A DNA stretch of 64,000 nt, from positions 59,122 through 123,121 of the forward strand of contig JAKSIV010000004.1 of NCBI GenBank assembly GCA_024398635.1, read 5' to 3'. The notes under the pieces were generated by a model. That model saw nothing but the letters and a program-made list of their open reading frames with translations. It had not been told where the DNA came from and made no database searches. This document shows, piece after piece, positions 45,998 through 55,311 of the stretch. Source of the stretch: Bacteroidaceae bacterium (GTDB lineage Bacteria; Bacteroidota; Bacteroidia; Bacteroidales; Bacteroidaceae). The position numbers were made by a program, and so were the translations under genes. Numbering within the stretch: the first letter of the stretch is position 1; each line of letters starts with the position of its first letter.

Positions 45998-46626
45998 TTG
46001 ACTTTGAAACGCTTACCGGTCCAAACGTATATGATTGGATCCGTTCTGAACCATGATTTGAAACGGTCTGCATCCTCTCCAATGTAATCAAGCGATGTAT
46101 ACCGGAACTCCAGCGTGTCGCCTGACGCAGTTATGGATTGGAGCCTGAGTATGGACTCTTTCTTGAGAACATCCAATGAATCACTCTTTAAAGCTTCCTT
46201 TGTAAGATAGTCATCAAACCGGGGCTGTTCAATCAGTTCCTTTACCGGGACAGGTTCCCAGTTCTCGGTGTAGAATGACAGACGTGAGTCATCGTAGCGT
46301 GCCGAAACAGTTTTGATAATACATATGATATTGCCCCCTCCCTTTTTGCCGAGCAGCACCATATCAAGACGGCCGGATTGCGAAGTCCTTACCGAGAGCA
46401 TGTTATCCTGCAGGAGAGTCATCTCGCTCTCACCTCCCAGCTTATTCCTTACACGGGCTCTCATGCCGCTGTCCATATAGTCCAGGAAATCCATGCGTTC
46501 ACTTTTGGTGAGTGTAGGCATTATGGAATCAGGCATATTGACGAACAGGGTTCGCAGATTCTCCGCCCGCGCAGGTCCGATTGTCAGTATGCTTATTGCC
46601 AAAATATTCAGTATCCGTTTAATCAT
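45994..46626 (-). CDS. DUF3256 family secreted protein
   Basis: 210 residues with a signal peptide (MIKRILNILAISILTIGPAR, cleavage after ARA). Family known mainly from Bacteroidales, with no established function. Typical segments: NLRTLFVNMPDSIMPTLTKS and RMDFLDYMDSGM at the start, and DPIIYVWTGKRFK at the end. The start overlaps the truA stop by 4 bp (ATGA), so it is translated with the RNA-modification operon. Confidence 0.85.
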   Translation of the reverse strand: MIKRILNILAISILTIGPARAENLRTLFVNMPDSIMPTLTKSERMDFLDYMDSGMRARVRNKLGGESEMTLLQDNMLSVRTSQSGRLDMVLLGKKGGGNIICIIKTVSARYDDSRLSFYTENWEPVPVKELIEQPRFDDYLTKEALKSDSLDVLKKESILRLQSITASGDTLEFRYTSLDYIGEDADRFKSWFRTDPIIYVWTGKRFKVK

Positions 46627-47372
46627 ATCTGGAACAGGTTATCTGGATATACAATCTTATAAAGGAACAGGCCCTGTGCCGGCGCAGAATCACCTGCGCT
46701 GCAACGGTCCTTCTTTTCTATTATCTGTCTGAATCCGTCAACAGAGAGTTTGTGACGCCCCACCTCCATCAGCGTACCCACTACGGCACGTACCATATTA
46801 CGCAAGAAACGGTCAGCAGTTATGGTAAACACCCAGCGGCCATCCTCCAGCAAAGACCACCTGGCCTCTGTCACATGACAGTCGTTAGTCTTGGTGTCTG
46901 TATGCCGCTTGCTGAAACTTGTAAAATCAACAGTACTCAAAAGAATATCGGCCGCCTTATTCATAAGCTCGAAGTCCGGCTCATTCGGCAGGAACCATGA
47001 ATAATCACGGTTGAATGCACTCTTATTGAGAGTAACGTAATATCTGTAAGTCCTGGAAACGGCATCAAAACGCGCGTGTGCTTCGGGCTTGACAGGAACG
47101 ATACGGTGTACAGCTATGTCGGGAGGCAGTATTCCGTTGAGTTTGTTTTCCATCCAGGCGCAATCCTGCGGCTCATCCAGGTCAAAGTGAGCTACCATCT
47201 CCGTTGCATGCACCCCCGCATCGGTACGGCCGGCACCCGTAACGCTTACATTACGGCGCAGAAACAGTCCCAGAGCCTCCTCTATGGTCTGCTGTACCGA
47301 CGGTGAATGCGGCTGGATCTGCCATCCGCTGTATGCGCCGCCGTCAAATTCCAGATAAATAAAGTATCTCAT
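46623..47372 (-). CDS. truA: tRNA pseudouridine synthase A
   Basis: Makes pseudouridine at positions 38-40 of tRNA anticodon stems. 249 residues. Catalytic aspartate in TGAGRTDAGVHATEMV, plus FDAVSRTYRYYV and FLRNMVRAVVGTLMEVG. Overlaps rsmE (upstream) and the DUF3256 gene (downstream) by 4 bp each, giving a tightly coupled operon. Confidence 0.96.
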   Translation of the reverse strand: MRYFIYLEFDGGAYSGWQIQPHSPSVQQTIEEALGLFLRRNVSVTGAGRTDAGVHATEMVAHFDLDEPQDCAWMENKLNGILPPDIAVHRIVPVKPEAHARFDAVSRTYRYYVTLNKSAFNRDYSWFLPNEPDFELMNKAADILLSTVDFTSFSKRHTDTKTNDCHVTEARWSLLEDGRWVFTITADRFLRNMVRAVVGTLMEVGRHKLSVDGFRQIIEKKDRCSAGDSAPAQGLFLYKIVYPDNLFQI

Positions 47373-48076
47373 TCCCTACTCTGTCCTGCCAAATTCATAA
47401 TATGCACAGCCACAAGAGCCGCAGTCTCGGTCCTCAAGCGCGACGGTCCCAATGACACAGGACGGAATCCGGCCTTCAGGGCCATCTCTATCTCGGCCGG
47501 ACTGAAATCGCCCTCAGGTCCTATCAGTACCAGAGCATCATTCCCGGGAACTGTCACATCCTTAAGGTCCACCTTGTTTCCCGGCTCACAATGCGCAATG
47601 AACTTGTCACCCTTGAAACCGCGTTCCACAAAACTCCTGAAAGGGGTCATACCGTTCAGGACGGGCAACGTGGCTTTTTGGGACTGCTTCATTGCAGACA
47701 CGGCTATTTTCTCGATACGCTCCAGCTTAATCACGTCACGCTCGGAATGATCAGTCTTGAGGAAAGTTATCTCATCAACACCTATCTCAACGGACTTTTC
47801 AACGAACCACTCATTGCGCTCCATAAGTTTGGTAGGCGCAACGGCAATATGCAGATGCCCCTTCCAGAGCGGTGCCTGTACCTCCTTATTCTCAACATGC
47901 GCCATGCACCGCTTGCCCGATACAGCGCTTATCACGGCATCATAAAAAGCACCCTTTCCGTCTGTCAGACGCAGGCGGTCACCCTCTTTCATGCGTAAGA
48001 CACGTATACAATGTCCCGCCTCCTCCTGAGGGAGTTCCATATCATCACTTATATCGGGAGTATAGAACAGCCACAT
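47369..48076 (-). CDS. rsmE: 16S rRNA (uracil-1498-N3)-methyltransferase
   Basis: 235 residues, SPOUT-fold methyltransferase. N-terminal PUA-like part (HCIRVLRMKEGDRLRLTDG), then the knot region with VLIGPEGDFSPAEIEMA and SLGPSRLRTETAALVAVHI, the S-adenosylmethionine site. Six bp downstream of the nuclease gene and overlapping truA. Confidence 0.95.
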   Translation of the reverse strand: MWLFYTPDISDDMELPQEEAGHCIRVLRMKEGDRLRLTDGKGAFYDAVISAVSGKRCMAHVENKEVQAPLWKGHLHIAVAPTKLMERNEWFVEKSVEIGVDEITFLKTDHSERDVIKLERIEKIAVSAMKQSQKATLPVLNGMTPFRSFVERGFKGDKFIAHCEPGNKVDLKDVTVPGNDALVLIGPEGDFSPAEIEMALKAGFRPVSLGPSRLRTETAALVAVHIMNLAGQSRE

Positions 48077-48082
48077 AATCTT

Positions 48083-48676
48083 TCAGATTAGATCCGTATC
48101 ATTTTCATCACTCTGCCCGCGACTGTTTATTTCGTCACGCAGACGGGCGGCGAACTCGTAGTTTTCGGTCGCGATGGCCTGCTCCATTGCCTCCTTGAGC
48201 ACCTTGGTGCTGGCTGTCGTGATTGGCAGTGAATAAGCGCCGTCCGGTTGCAGACGGACGCAATTGCGCTCCAGCAGGTCCTCTTCGATATAAATAGGTA
48301 TGTTGCTACGCACGGCAAGTGCCAATGCATCCGATGTACGGCAGTCTATATATGATGTGTTGCCGTCATGCTCAAAGAAAAGATGTGAGTAGAAAATGCC
48401 ACCGCTTATCCTGTAAATATCAACCTCGGTAAGATGCCCGTCAAATTGTCTGAGAGTATTGATATACAAATCATATATACCGGGATGAGGAACCTTGTGA
48501 CGAAACAGGCTTACTATGATTGCCTGCGCCTCAAGGGGGCCGACCAGTACCGGCAGGCAGCGCAGCCCCTCGCCTTTACCGTCTTTCTCCTTAAGCAAGG
48601 CAATCAGGGCCAAATCAGCGGGCTTTCTGTTCAGTATCTCACCCACAATCATCTCTATCTTCCTATTCTCTCCCAT
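48083..48676 (-). CDS. Bifunctional nuclease family protein (DUF151) with UVR motif
   Basis: 197 residues from ATG 48676 (MGENRKIEMIVGEILNR); an inner ATG at 48652 is also possible, whereas the outermost TTG at 48706 is not. DUF151 domain: LPVLVGPLEAQAIIVSLFRH, SYIDCRTSDALALAVRSNIP and IYIEEDLLE. The end carries a UVR-type helix pair, EQAIATENYEFAARLRDEIN. Plant and bacterial relatives have RNase and DNase activity. First gene of bfn-rsmE-truA-DUF3256. TATCTTTG (48691-48684) is close upstream, preceded by overlapping hairpins (48703-48755). Confidence 0.87.
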   Translation of the reverse strand: MGENRKIEMIVGEILNRKPADLALIALLKEKDGKGEGLRCLPVLVGPLEAQAIIVSLFRHKVPHPGIYDLYINTLRQFDGHLTEVDIYRISGGIFYSHLFFEHDGNTSYIDCRTSDALALAVRSNIPIYIEEDLLERNCVRLQPDGAYSLPITTASTKVLKEAMEQAIATENYEFAARLRDEINSRGQSDENDTDLI

Positions 48677-48702
48677 ACAATGACAAAGATACAAAAAAGG
48701 AA

Positions 48703-48755
48703 ACAACTCGTTTTCCGCATAAATGCAGAAAACGAGTTGTCATCCCGACAACTCG
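48703..48755 (-). terminator. Two overlapping hairpins: terminator with competing stem
   Basis: Minus strand: ACAACTCGTTTTC pairs with GAAAACGAGTTGT (48740-48728 with 48715-48703), followed by TTTCCTTTTTTG, a good terminator. An earlier CGAGTTGTC (48755-48747) can instead pair with GACAACTCG (48741-48733), which would break the terminator stem. It lies between rlmI and the nuclease gene. Confidence 0.65.
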
Positions 48756-48864
48756 CTTTCAAATTAAATCTAATACCATGAAAAACACATCACAAAGATA
48801 TGTCTTTAATTTATATACAACTCTTATTCAGAATAAAAATCTCTACATTTAACAAATTTTCACA

Positions 48865-50046
48865 CTACTCCACCGAGAGGACCAGGCCTTTCAAATACTC
48901 CCCTTCAGGGTGAAAAATGTTAATAGGGTGATCTGCCGGCTGATGAAGCTGATAAAGAATCTTCACACTGCGGCCTGCCTGAGCTGCAGCTGTAAATACT
49001 GCAGTGCGGAACTGGTCTTTGCTCACAACCTGCGAGCAGGAGAATGTAAACAGGATACCTCCGGGCTGAATTTTCTCCATCGCTTTCTGATTGAGACGAC
49101 GGTAGCCTATCAAAGCATGTTTAAGTGCATCCTTATGCTTGGCAAATGCGGGCGGATCCAGAATGATCAGATCGTAGATGGAGTCCATACGCTCCAGGAA
49201 CTTGAATGCATCCTCGGCAAACGCCGCATGACGGGTATCGCCGGGAAAGTTATCCTTAACGCCACCGGCTGTCAGTTCGATTGCACGGGCCGAACTGTCA
49301 ACGGAATGTACAAGCTTGGCCCCTCCTCTCAAGGCTGCCAATGAGAATCCGCCTGTATAACAGAACATATTGAGCACAGAACGTCCTTTGGAATATTTTT
49401 CCAGAAGTGCACGATTCTCACGCTGGTCTATGAAAAGGCCTGTTTTCTGACCGCTTATCCAGTCAACCGGCATTTTCATACCGTATTCCATAGGTGTGTC
49501 GTCAGTGGGACCGCCAATTATGTAGCCGTTTCCACGGTCAATATCGGCCTTGAACGGCAGTGTAGTTTCTGACTTGTAATAGATTCCCTTCACGCGGTCA
49601 CCCATGACACGCATCAAGGCCTCAGCAATATCCATGCGGTTGCAGTGCATTCCCACGGAATGAGCCTGCAGAACGGCTGTATGGCCATATATATCTATCA
49701 CCAAGCCCGGGAGATTATCGCCCTCGCCATGTACCAGACGATATATATTGTGATCCTCGCGGTCTGTCAGCCCCAATGAACGGCGCATTTCAAATGCAAC
49801 GCTGAGGCGCCTGTACCAGAAATCCGCATCAATGGATTCCTGCTTGAAAGAGAGCACACGGACTGCAATGCTACCCACCTGGATATGACCCACAGCAATC
49901 CATTTGCCGTCATGGGTATAGACATCAACAATATCGCCCTCATCGGGAGCGCCTTTGATATCGGCAATGGCACCCGAGAATATCCATGGATGGAAACGCA
50001 GAAGCGATTCCTCCTTACCTCTCTTCAGTATTACACTCTTCTGCAT
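48865..50046 (-). CDS. rlmI: Class I SAM-dependent 23S rRNA methyltransferase (RlmI-like)
   Basis: 393 residues. N-terminal PUA domain (HPWIFSGAIADIKGAPDEGD), a middle domain and a Rossmann methyltransferase domain with LNMFCYTGGFSLAALRGGA, LDPPAFAKHKD and FTFSCSQVVSKD. In E. coli the homologue makes m5C1962 in 23S rRNA. Its start overlaps the end of the exonuclease gene by 32 bp. About 120 bp downstream is the alternative hairpin region. Confidence 0.9.
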   Translation of the reverse strand: MQKSVILKRGKEESLLRFHPWIFSGAIADIKGAPDEGDIVDVYTHDGKWIAVGHIQVGSIAVRVLSFKQESIDADFWYRRLSVAFEMRRSLGLTDREDHNIYRLVHGEGDNLPGLVIDIYGHTAVLQAHSVGMHCNRMDIAEALMRVMGDRVKGIYYKSETTLPFKADIDRGNGYIIGGPTDDTPMEYGMKMPVDWISGQKTGLFIDQRENRALLEKYSKGRSVLNMFCYTGGFSLAALRGGAKLVHSVDSSARAIELTAGGVKDNFPGDTRHAAFAEDAFKFLERMDSIYDLIILDPPAFAKHKDALKHALIGYRRLNQKAMEKIQPGGILFTFSCSQVVSKDQFRTAVFTAAAQAGRSVKILYQLHQPADHPINIFHPEGEYLKGLVLSVE

Positions 50047-50668
50047 CCTTCCTTATTATTCTGTAATCGCCACTCTGTTTGAGTTCCGAAATATAGTGAT
50101 AAATCTTAAGACATGCCCATGCATCTATGGCCGCATACTGTCGCTGGCTTTCCGTCAGGCTGTCAATCTCCCAATTGCTGAGCTGCTGGTTCTTGGAAAT
50201 CCGTTCCTTAAACAACAGGCCATACAACTTCTGCAGCCCTTTCTCCTCAATTCCCATTTCACCGCAAAAATCCTGTAGCTCAACGAAACCTGCCGGATTA
50301 AACGCCCTGCGGCTTGAAAGCGAGTTAAAGTCATCCTTTATGGATATACCCACCTTGATTATATTGGGGTTTGAAAGAAACTCCGCAACACAATCAGGGA
50401 TTCCTATCTTGTTGAGTCTGAACAAATAGCCGTATCTGTCAGTGGATAATTGAAGCAATGCTATCTTATGCTTTATACCTCTGGTAAATGAAGGTCTGGT
50501 CTCCGTATCAAAACCTACAATCGTCTCCTTTGAGAGTATTTCAATGGCTTTTTTTGCCTTTTCTTCCGTGTCAATCTCCTCAATTATGCCGTTAAACGCC
50601 ACTTTCGGTTTATTGGCCAGCTCTGATTTCTCTATCTTATTGGGCAGTTCAATCATAAAAAGACTCAT
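50015..50668 (-). CDS. 3'-5' exonuclease (DEDDy, RNase D-like)
   Basis: About 217 residues. DEDD ligands: FDTETRPSF (D and E), VGISIKDDFNSL (D), and YAAIDAWACLKIY (Y and D). No HRDC domain is present, unlike full RNase D. Either ATG 50668 (MSLFMIELPN) or 50656 (MIELPNKIEK) may be the start. It overlaps DUF5063 upstream and rlmI downstream, indicating coupled expression. Confidence 0.9.
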   Translation of the reverse strand: MSLFMIELPNKIEKSELANKPKVAFNGIIEEIDTEEKAKKAIEILSKETIVGFDTETRPSFTRGIKHKIALLQLSTDRYGYLFRLNKIGIPDCVAEFLSNPNIIKVGISIKDDFNSLSSRRAFNPAGFVELQDFCGEMGIEEKGLQKLYGLLFKERISKNQQLSNWEIDSLTESQRQYAAIDAWACLKIYHYISELKQSGDYRIIRKDAEECNTEER

Positions 50669-51185
50669 CAATATTCTGCTCAGTATAATATCTCACATTA
50701 TGGACGGCGCGCAAAGTATTGGCCAGTGTCTGTCCCCAGTATGTGCGGAAACCGTCAGCGCATACAGCCACGGCCTCAGTCATCACCTCATCCAGGCCAC
50801 TGCGATAGGATTGGACAAAGTTACGGAGGGCCTGATATATATCGGCCAGATCCTCCGAAATGCACTTGCGTACCGGGGTGTCACTGTATTTCATATCCTC
50901 CACGAACACCTCAAGATAATCATCGTTTTCACCGAGCTTTTGTGCCAGCTGAACGCGTATTTCCTCATAATCGGCCTCTGTAACTGATTCTTCCATGTAC
51001 AGTCCCTCAGGCTCTGTTTCAGGTAACATGGCAGCCTTAAGATAGACCAATGGCAAAAGCTTGCAGAGCACATTCGCCACCCTTTCCGGCTCCTTGTCAA
51101 AGAGCTGTTCCAAAAAAGCGCAATACTCGGCTGCCACAGTCACAAACTCAACCGTATTTTTGTCAAATGCCGCTGATGATTTCAT
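50649..51185 (-). CDS. DUF5063 domain protein
   Basis: 178 residues, acidic and helical, beginning MKSSAAFDKNTVEFVTVAAE. Typical segment: LCKLLPLVYLKAAMLPETE, and an aromatic motif FRTYWGQTLANTLRAVHNV near the end. Function unknown; members are conserved in Bacteroidales near the exonuclease and ftsK, as here. Divergent from ftsK. A TAATTTCG -7-like box lies just upstream. Confidence 0.85.
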   Translation of the reverse strand: MKSSAAFDKNTVEFVTVAAEYCAFLEQLFDKEPERVANVLCKLLPLVYLKAAMLPETEPEGLYMEESVTEADYEEIRVQLAQKLGENDDYLEVFVEDMKYSDTPVRKCISEDLADIYQALRNFVQSYRSGLDEVMTEAVAVCADGFRTYWGQTLANTLRAVHNVRYYTEQNIDESFYD

Positions 51186-51287
51186 AAACTCAGGTTTTCG
51201 GTTGCGAAATTACTCCTTTTTCCGCTATAAGCCGCCCTTTTTGCTCTTTTATTATTAACTTTGTCACCTATAACTGCAAGTAGTAGT

Positions 51288-53711
51288 ATGGGACTAAGAA
51301 AGAAAGATGAAAAACCCCGGACAGGGACACAGAGACCTGAACTCAAGTTCAATCTGAGCAGCATATCCGATACATTCCGTAACGAGACATTTCTGTTCGT
51401 AAGCGGCGCGATATTGGCTATCATTGCCATTTTCTTTGTCATTGCATACATTTCGTTCCTGTTTACCGGCGGAACTGACCAAAGTGCCGTACCAAGCGGT
51501 GTACAGGATATTGAGAACAGTACCGGCCTGCTTGGTGCTTACATGTCGGAGGCTATCGTCAACGGCTGGTTCGGATTCTCATCCATTCTCATTCCCGTAT
51601 TCCTGATAGTATGCGGCCTCAACATGATGCGCATAACCCATCTCAAGCTGTTCCGCTGGTTCATAAGCTGCACAGTCCTGATGATCTGGTGCTCCGTATT
51701 CCTTCAGCTGATACTCTCACCCGTCATGCAGAGCTCTTTCATCATACCCGGCGGCAGTCACGGAATGAATCTGACCGGTCTGCTTAGAGGATACATAGGC
51801 ATTCCCGGCCTTATCCTGGTGCTTCTGCTCACCATGCTCATATATTGCGTCTATCTGACACGCCGTACCATGCAGGTTATCCGCGACGGAGCCGAAGGCC
51901 TTAAACGCGGCGTTCACCGTAAGGAAAAAGAGGACAGCCATGATGATGACACCAGTATGGACAACGTTGCCGATGACTTCCCTGAAGACATTTATGAGGC
52001 AGCCGATGACAGCAATGACGAGCCCGAACCGGCCGGCATCATAGAAGAGGAACCTGAGATTGAGGCTCCTCGCAGAGAACCCAAGACCAGACCCGTAAAA
52101 GCCGGTAAGGATTCGGATGAGATATCTGATGTCAAGATGACCATCACAACGGCCGAAGAGGTTGAGAAAGCCGACGGCAAGATACAGGAGCCCTATGATC
52201 CGCGTTTGGACCTTTCACACTACAAGTTCCCCACCCTGGACCTGCTCAAGCACTATGACAACGATGCTCCTGCAATTGACGAGAAGGAACAGGAAGCCAA
52301 CAAGAACCGCATCATAAAGGTTTTGCTGGACTTTGGCATTGAGATAGAGACCATCAACGCAACGGTTGGTCCCACCATCACCCTATATGAGATTACGCCT
52401 GCCGCCGGCGTACGCATTTCCAAGATTCGCAACCTTGAGGCTGACATAGCCTTGAGTCTGGCTGCACTTGGCATACGTATCATTGCGCCTATCCCCGGCA
52501 AGGGAACCATCGGCATAGAGGTTCCAAACGCCAAGCCAGTAATGGTATCCATGGAGTCCATCCTCAACAGCAAGAAATTTGCCGAGAGCAAGATGGAACT
52601 TCCCGTAGCGTTGGGACGCACCATAACCAACGAGGTATTCATGTTTGATCTGGCCAAGATGCCTCACCTGCTTGTAGCCGGTGCCACCGGTCAGGGTAAG
52701 TCTGTCGGTCTGAACTGTGTCATCACCTCCCTGCTCTACAAGAAGCATCCTGCAGAGCTCAAGATTGTCATGGTAGACCCCAAGATGGTTGAGTTCAGCA
52801 TTTACTCTCCCATCATAAAGCACTTCTTAGCCAAGATGCCCGATGTAGATGACAACGAAGCCATCATCACCGACACAACAAAGGTTATCCATACCCTCAA
52901 GTCTCTCTGCATTGAGATGGACAACCGATATGAATTGCTCAAGGAGGCTAATGTCCGTTCTGTCATAGAGTACAACAACCTGTTCAAGGACCGCAAGCTC
53001 AATCCTGAAAAGGGACACCGCTACCTGCCCTACATCGTTGTCGTTATCGATGAGTTCGGTGACCTTATCATGACTGCCGGCAAGGATATCGAGATGCCTA
53101 TTGCCCGTATAGCCCAGAAAGCCCGCGCCGTAGGTATGCACATGATCATTGCCACACAGCGTCCTACCACAAACATCATCACCGGTACCATCAAGGCCAA
53201 CTTCCCGGCCCGTATGGCATTCCGCGTAAGCTCCATGATAGACTCACGTACCATTCTGGACCGTCCGGGTGCCAACCAGCTCATAGGCCGCGGTGACCTG
53301 CTGTTCCTGTCGGGCAGCGATCCCGTACGTGTACAGTGTGCGTTCGTCGACACTCCCGAGGTCAACAATATCTGCCAGTACATAAGCCGTCAGCAGGGTT
53401 ATGTAGAGGCATATCCGCTTCCCGAATACGTTGATGAAAATGAGAGCGGTCCCATTGAAGGCGGCATTGACACAGGAAAGTTTGATCCGATGTTTGCCGA
53501 GGCAGCACGTCTGGTGGTTGTCAATCAGTCCGGCTCCACATCGCTCATACAGCGCAAGTTCGCTATCGGCTACAACCGCGCAGGCCGACTTATGGATCAG
53601 CTCGAAGCCACAGGTATCGTAGGCAAGGCCGATGGCAGCAAACCGCGTCCCGTACTGGTAACCGATGAAGTTCAGCTTGACCGCATACTTGAAACATACA
53701 ACATCCAGTAA
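51288..53711 (+). CDS. ftsK: DNA translocase FtsK/SpoIIIE family
   Basis: 807 residues. N-terminal membrane region with about four helices (for example FLFVSGAILAIIAIFFVIAY), an acidic linker, the alpha/beta motor with Walker A GATGQGKSVGLN and Walker B YIVVVIDEFGDLI, and a C-terminal winged-helix gamma domain (SGSTSLIQRKFAIGYNRAGR). Pumps chromosomes away from the division septum. ATG 51288 is chosen because the in-frame upstream start at 51261 lies in a TAACTTTG -7 box (51256-51263). The next ATG overlaps its stop (TAATG). Confidence 0.96.
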   Translation: MGLRKKDEKPRTGTQRPELKFNLSSISDTFRNETFLFVSGAILAIIAIFFVIAYISFLFTGGTDQSAVPSGVQDIENSTGLLGAYMSEAIVNGWFGFSSILIPVFLIVCGLNMMRITHLKLFRWFISCTVLMIWCSVFLQLILSPVMQSSFIIPGGSHGMNLTGLLRGYIGIPGLILVLLLTMLIYCVYLTRRTMQVIRDGAEGLKRGVHRKEKEDSHDDDTSMDNVADDFPEDIYEAADDSNDEPEPAGIIEEEPEIEAPRREPKTRPVKAGKDSDEISDVKMTITTAEEVEKADGKIQEPYDPRLDLSHYKFPTLDLLKHYDNDAPAIDEKEQEANKNRIIKVLLDFGIEIETINATVGPTITLYEITPAAGVRISKIRNLEADIALSLAALGIRIIAPIPGKGTIGIEVPNAKPVMVSMESILNSKKFAESKMELPVALGRTITNEVFMFDLAKMPHLLVAGATGQGKSVGLNCVITSLLYKKHPAELKIVMVDPKMVEFSIYSPIIKHFLAKMPDVDDNEAIITDTTKVIHTLKSLCIEMDNRYELLKEANVRSVIEYNNLFKDRKLNPEKGHRYLPYIVVVIDEFGDLIMTAGKDIEMPIARIAQKARAVGMHMIIATQRPTTNIITGTIKANFPARMAFRVSSMIDSRTILDRPGANQLIGRGDLLFLSGSDPVRVQCAFVDTPEVNNICQYISRQQGYVEAYPLPEYVDENESGPIEGGIDTGKFDPMFAEAARLVVVNQSGSTSLIQRKFAIGYNRAGRLMDQLEATGIVGKADGSKPRPVLVTDEVQLDRILETYNIQ

Positions 53712-54349
53712 TGATGCGTAGGTACTTGCTCACCATATTATCACTGATAGCCGCCCTCCCTCTGTACGCACAGGGCAATGCCGAAAAGCTGCTGCAGAAA
53801 ACCGTTGCAAAACTTGAGAAAGACGGCGGCATCGGCATGAAACTCGATGCACAGGTAAGGAACGAAGGCACTACAGACCATATTGACTTGGAAATCAAGC
53901 TGTCACCGGACGGATCTTTCTATGCAATGGAGGATGATTACACAATATGGTTTAACGGCAAGACAATCTGGCGCGGCAATAACTTTGGTGACGGTATTGA
54001 GGAGATATACATTACAGAGCCCACTCCTGAAGAGAAGGCCAGATATGATGTCATAGGGTTGCTTCGCAAGCATCGGGGTTTCGATGTAAGCGGCAACGGT
54101 ACCGACACGTTTATCCTCACTGTCTCAAATTCGGAGCACAGTGTAGAGGGCATCAGCAAGGTTACGGTAACCGTTGACCCCGCCACATATACTGTCAGTA
54201 CCATACTGATTGAATTTGACCGGGAACTTGGCAACATTACGGCATCCGCCAAAGTCAAGGAATACCAACCTGCCCTCAAATTTGACAAGAGCACATTCAC
54301 CTGCCCTGTCAAAGATTACAAGGATGCCGAGATTGTTGATTTGAGATAA
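53711..54349 (+). CDS. LolA-like outer-membrane lipoprotein carrier family protein
   Basis: 212 residues with a signal peptide (MMRRYLLTILSLIAALPLYA, before QGNA). Periplasmic LolA/LolB-like half-barrel: repeated beta strands such as HIDLEIKLSPDGSFYAMEDD and YTIWFNGKTIWRG, then ISKVTVTVDPATYTVSTILI. Such proteins shuttle lipoproteins to the outer membrane; direct evidence for that role is lacking here. Coupled to ftsK by TAATG; trxB follows after 14 bp. Confidence 0.85.
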   Translation: MMRRYLLTILSLIAALPLYAQGNAEKLLQKTVAKLEKDGGIGMKLDAQVRNEGTTDHIDLEIKLSPDGSFYAMEDDYTIWFNGKTIWRGNNFGDGIEEIYITEPTPEEKARYDVIGLLRKHRGFDVSGNGTDTFILTVSNSEHSVEGISKVTVTVDPATYTVSTILIEFDRELGNITASAKVKEYQPALKFDKSTFTCPVKDYKDAEIVDLR

Positions 54350-54363
54350 AAGCAAAACGATAT

Positions 54364-55293
54364 ATGGAAAGAGTAAAGTGCCTAATCATCGGTTCCGGAC
54401 CTGCCGGATTCACCGCAGCCATCTACGCTTCACGCGCCAACCTGAACCCGGTTCTCTATGAGGGCCCGCAGTCCGGCGGACAGCTTATCACCACCACTGT
54501 AGTTGAGAATTTCCCAGGCTACCCCCAGGGAGTAAGCGGTTATGACATGATGGAGGATATGCGTGCGCAGGCAGCCCGCTTTGGTGCTCAGATACGTATG
54601 GGTATCGTTAACGCCGTAGATTTCGGATCGGCCCCCTACACCGTCACCATCGATGACGGCACTCAGTTGCAGGCCGACACCGTAATCATATCGACCGGTG
54701 CCACTGCCAAGTATCTGGGTCTGGAGGATGAGAAGAAATACGCCGGACGCGGAGTAAGCGCCTGCGCCACCTGTGACGGATTCTTCTTCCGCAAGAAGGT
54801 GGTAGCCGTTGTAGGCGGCGGAGATACCGCCTGCGAGGAGGCCGCTTATCTGTCAACTCTTGCCGAAAAGGTATATCTGATTGTCCGCAAGACCTATCTG
54901 CGTGCCAGCGATATAATGCAGAAGCGTGTGCTTGACAATCCAAAGATTGAGGTACTCTTCAGCCATAACGCCGAGGGACTGACAGGTGAGAATAAGGTCC
55001 AGGGCGTCAAACTGGTCAAGGACCTGGGTCTGCCAACTGAGGAGCATTATGAGCGTCCCATAGACGGATTCTTCCTGGCAATAGGCCACAAACCCAACTC
55101 AGACGTGTTCAAACAGTGGATAGAAACCGATGAGAACGGATACATCAAGACCATTGACGGCACGCCCAGGACCAACATACCGGGTGTCTATGCCGCCGGC
55201 GACGTAGCCGATCCCACATACCGTCAGGCCATCTGCGCCGCCGCAAGCGGATGCAAGGCCGCAATAGAGGCAGAACGTTATCTTAATAAGTAA
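54364..55293 (+). CDS. trxB: Thioredoxin-disulfide reductase
   Basis: 309 residues, FAD- and NADPH-dependent. FAD loop IIGSGPAGFTAAIYASRANL, redox pair CATC in SACATCDGFFFRKK, NADPH loop VVGGGDTACEEAAYLS, and the C-terminal VYAAGDVADPTYRQA. Keeps thioredoxin reduced in the cytoplasm. Third gene of the ftsK-lolA-trxB-metF-metH-MFS run. Confidence 0.97.
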   Translation: MERVKCLIIGSGPAGFTAAIYASRANLNPVLYEGPQSGGQLITTTVVENFPGYPQGVSGYDMMEDMRAQAARFGAQIRMGIVNAVDFGSAPYTVTIDDGTQLQADTVIISTGATAKYLGLEDEKKYAGRGVSACATCDGFFFRKKVVAVVGGGDTACEEAAYLSTLAEKVYLIVRKTYLRASDIMQKRVLDNPKIEVLFSHNAEGLTGENKVQGVKLVKDLGLPTEEHYERPIDGFFLAIGHKPNSDVFKQWIETDENGYIKTIDGTPRTNIPGVYAAGDVADPTYRQAICAAASGCKAAIEAERYLNK

Positions 55294-55311
55294 TCCCAAT
55301 CCAATAGAATA

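Noticed and set aside
48778..48852. 24-codon plus-strand ORF between rlmI and the nuclease gene
   Set aside because: Low-complexity AT-rich sequence, no promoter or support beyond an ATG and stop.
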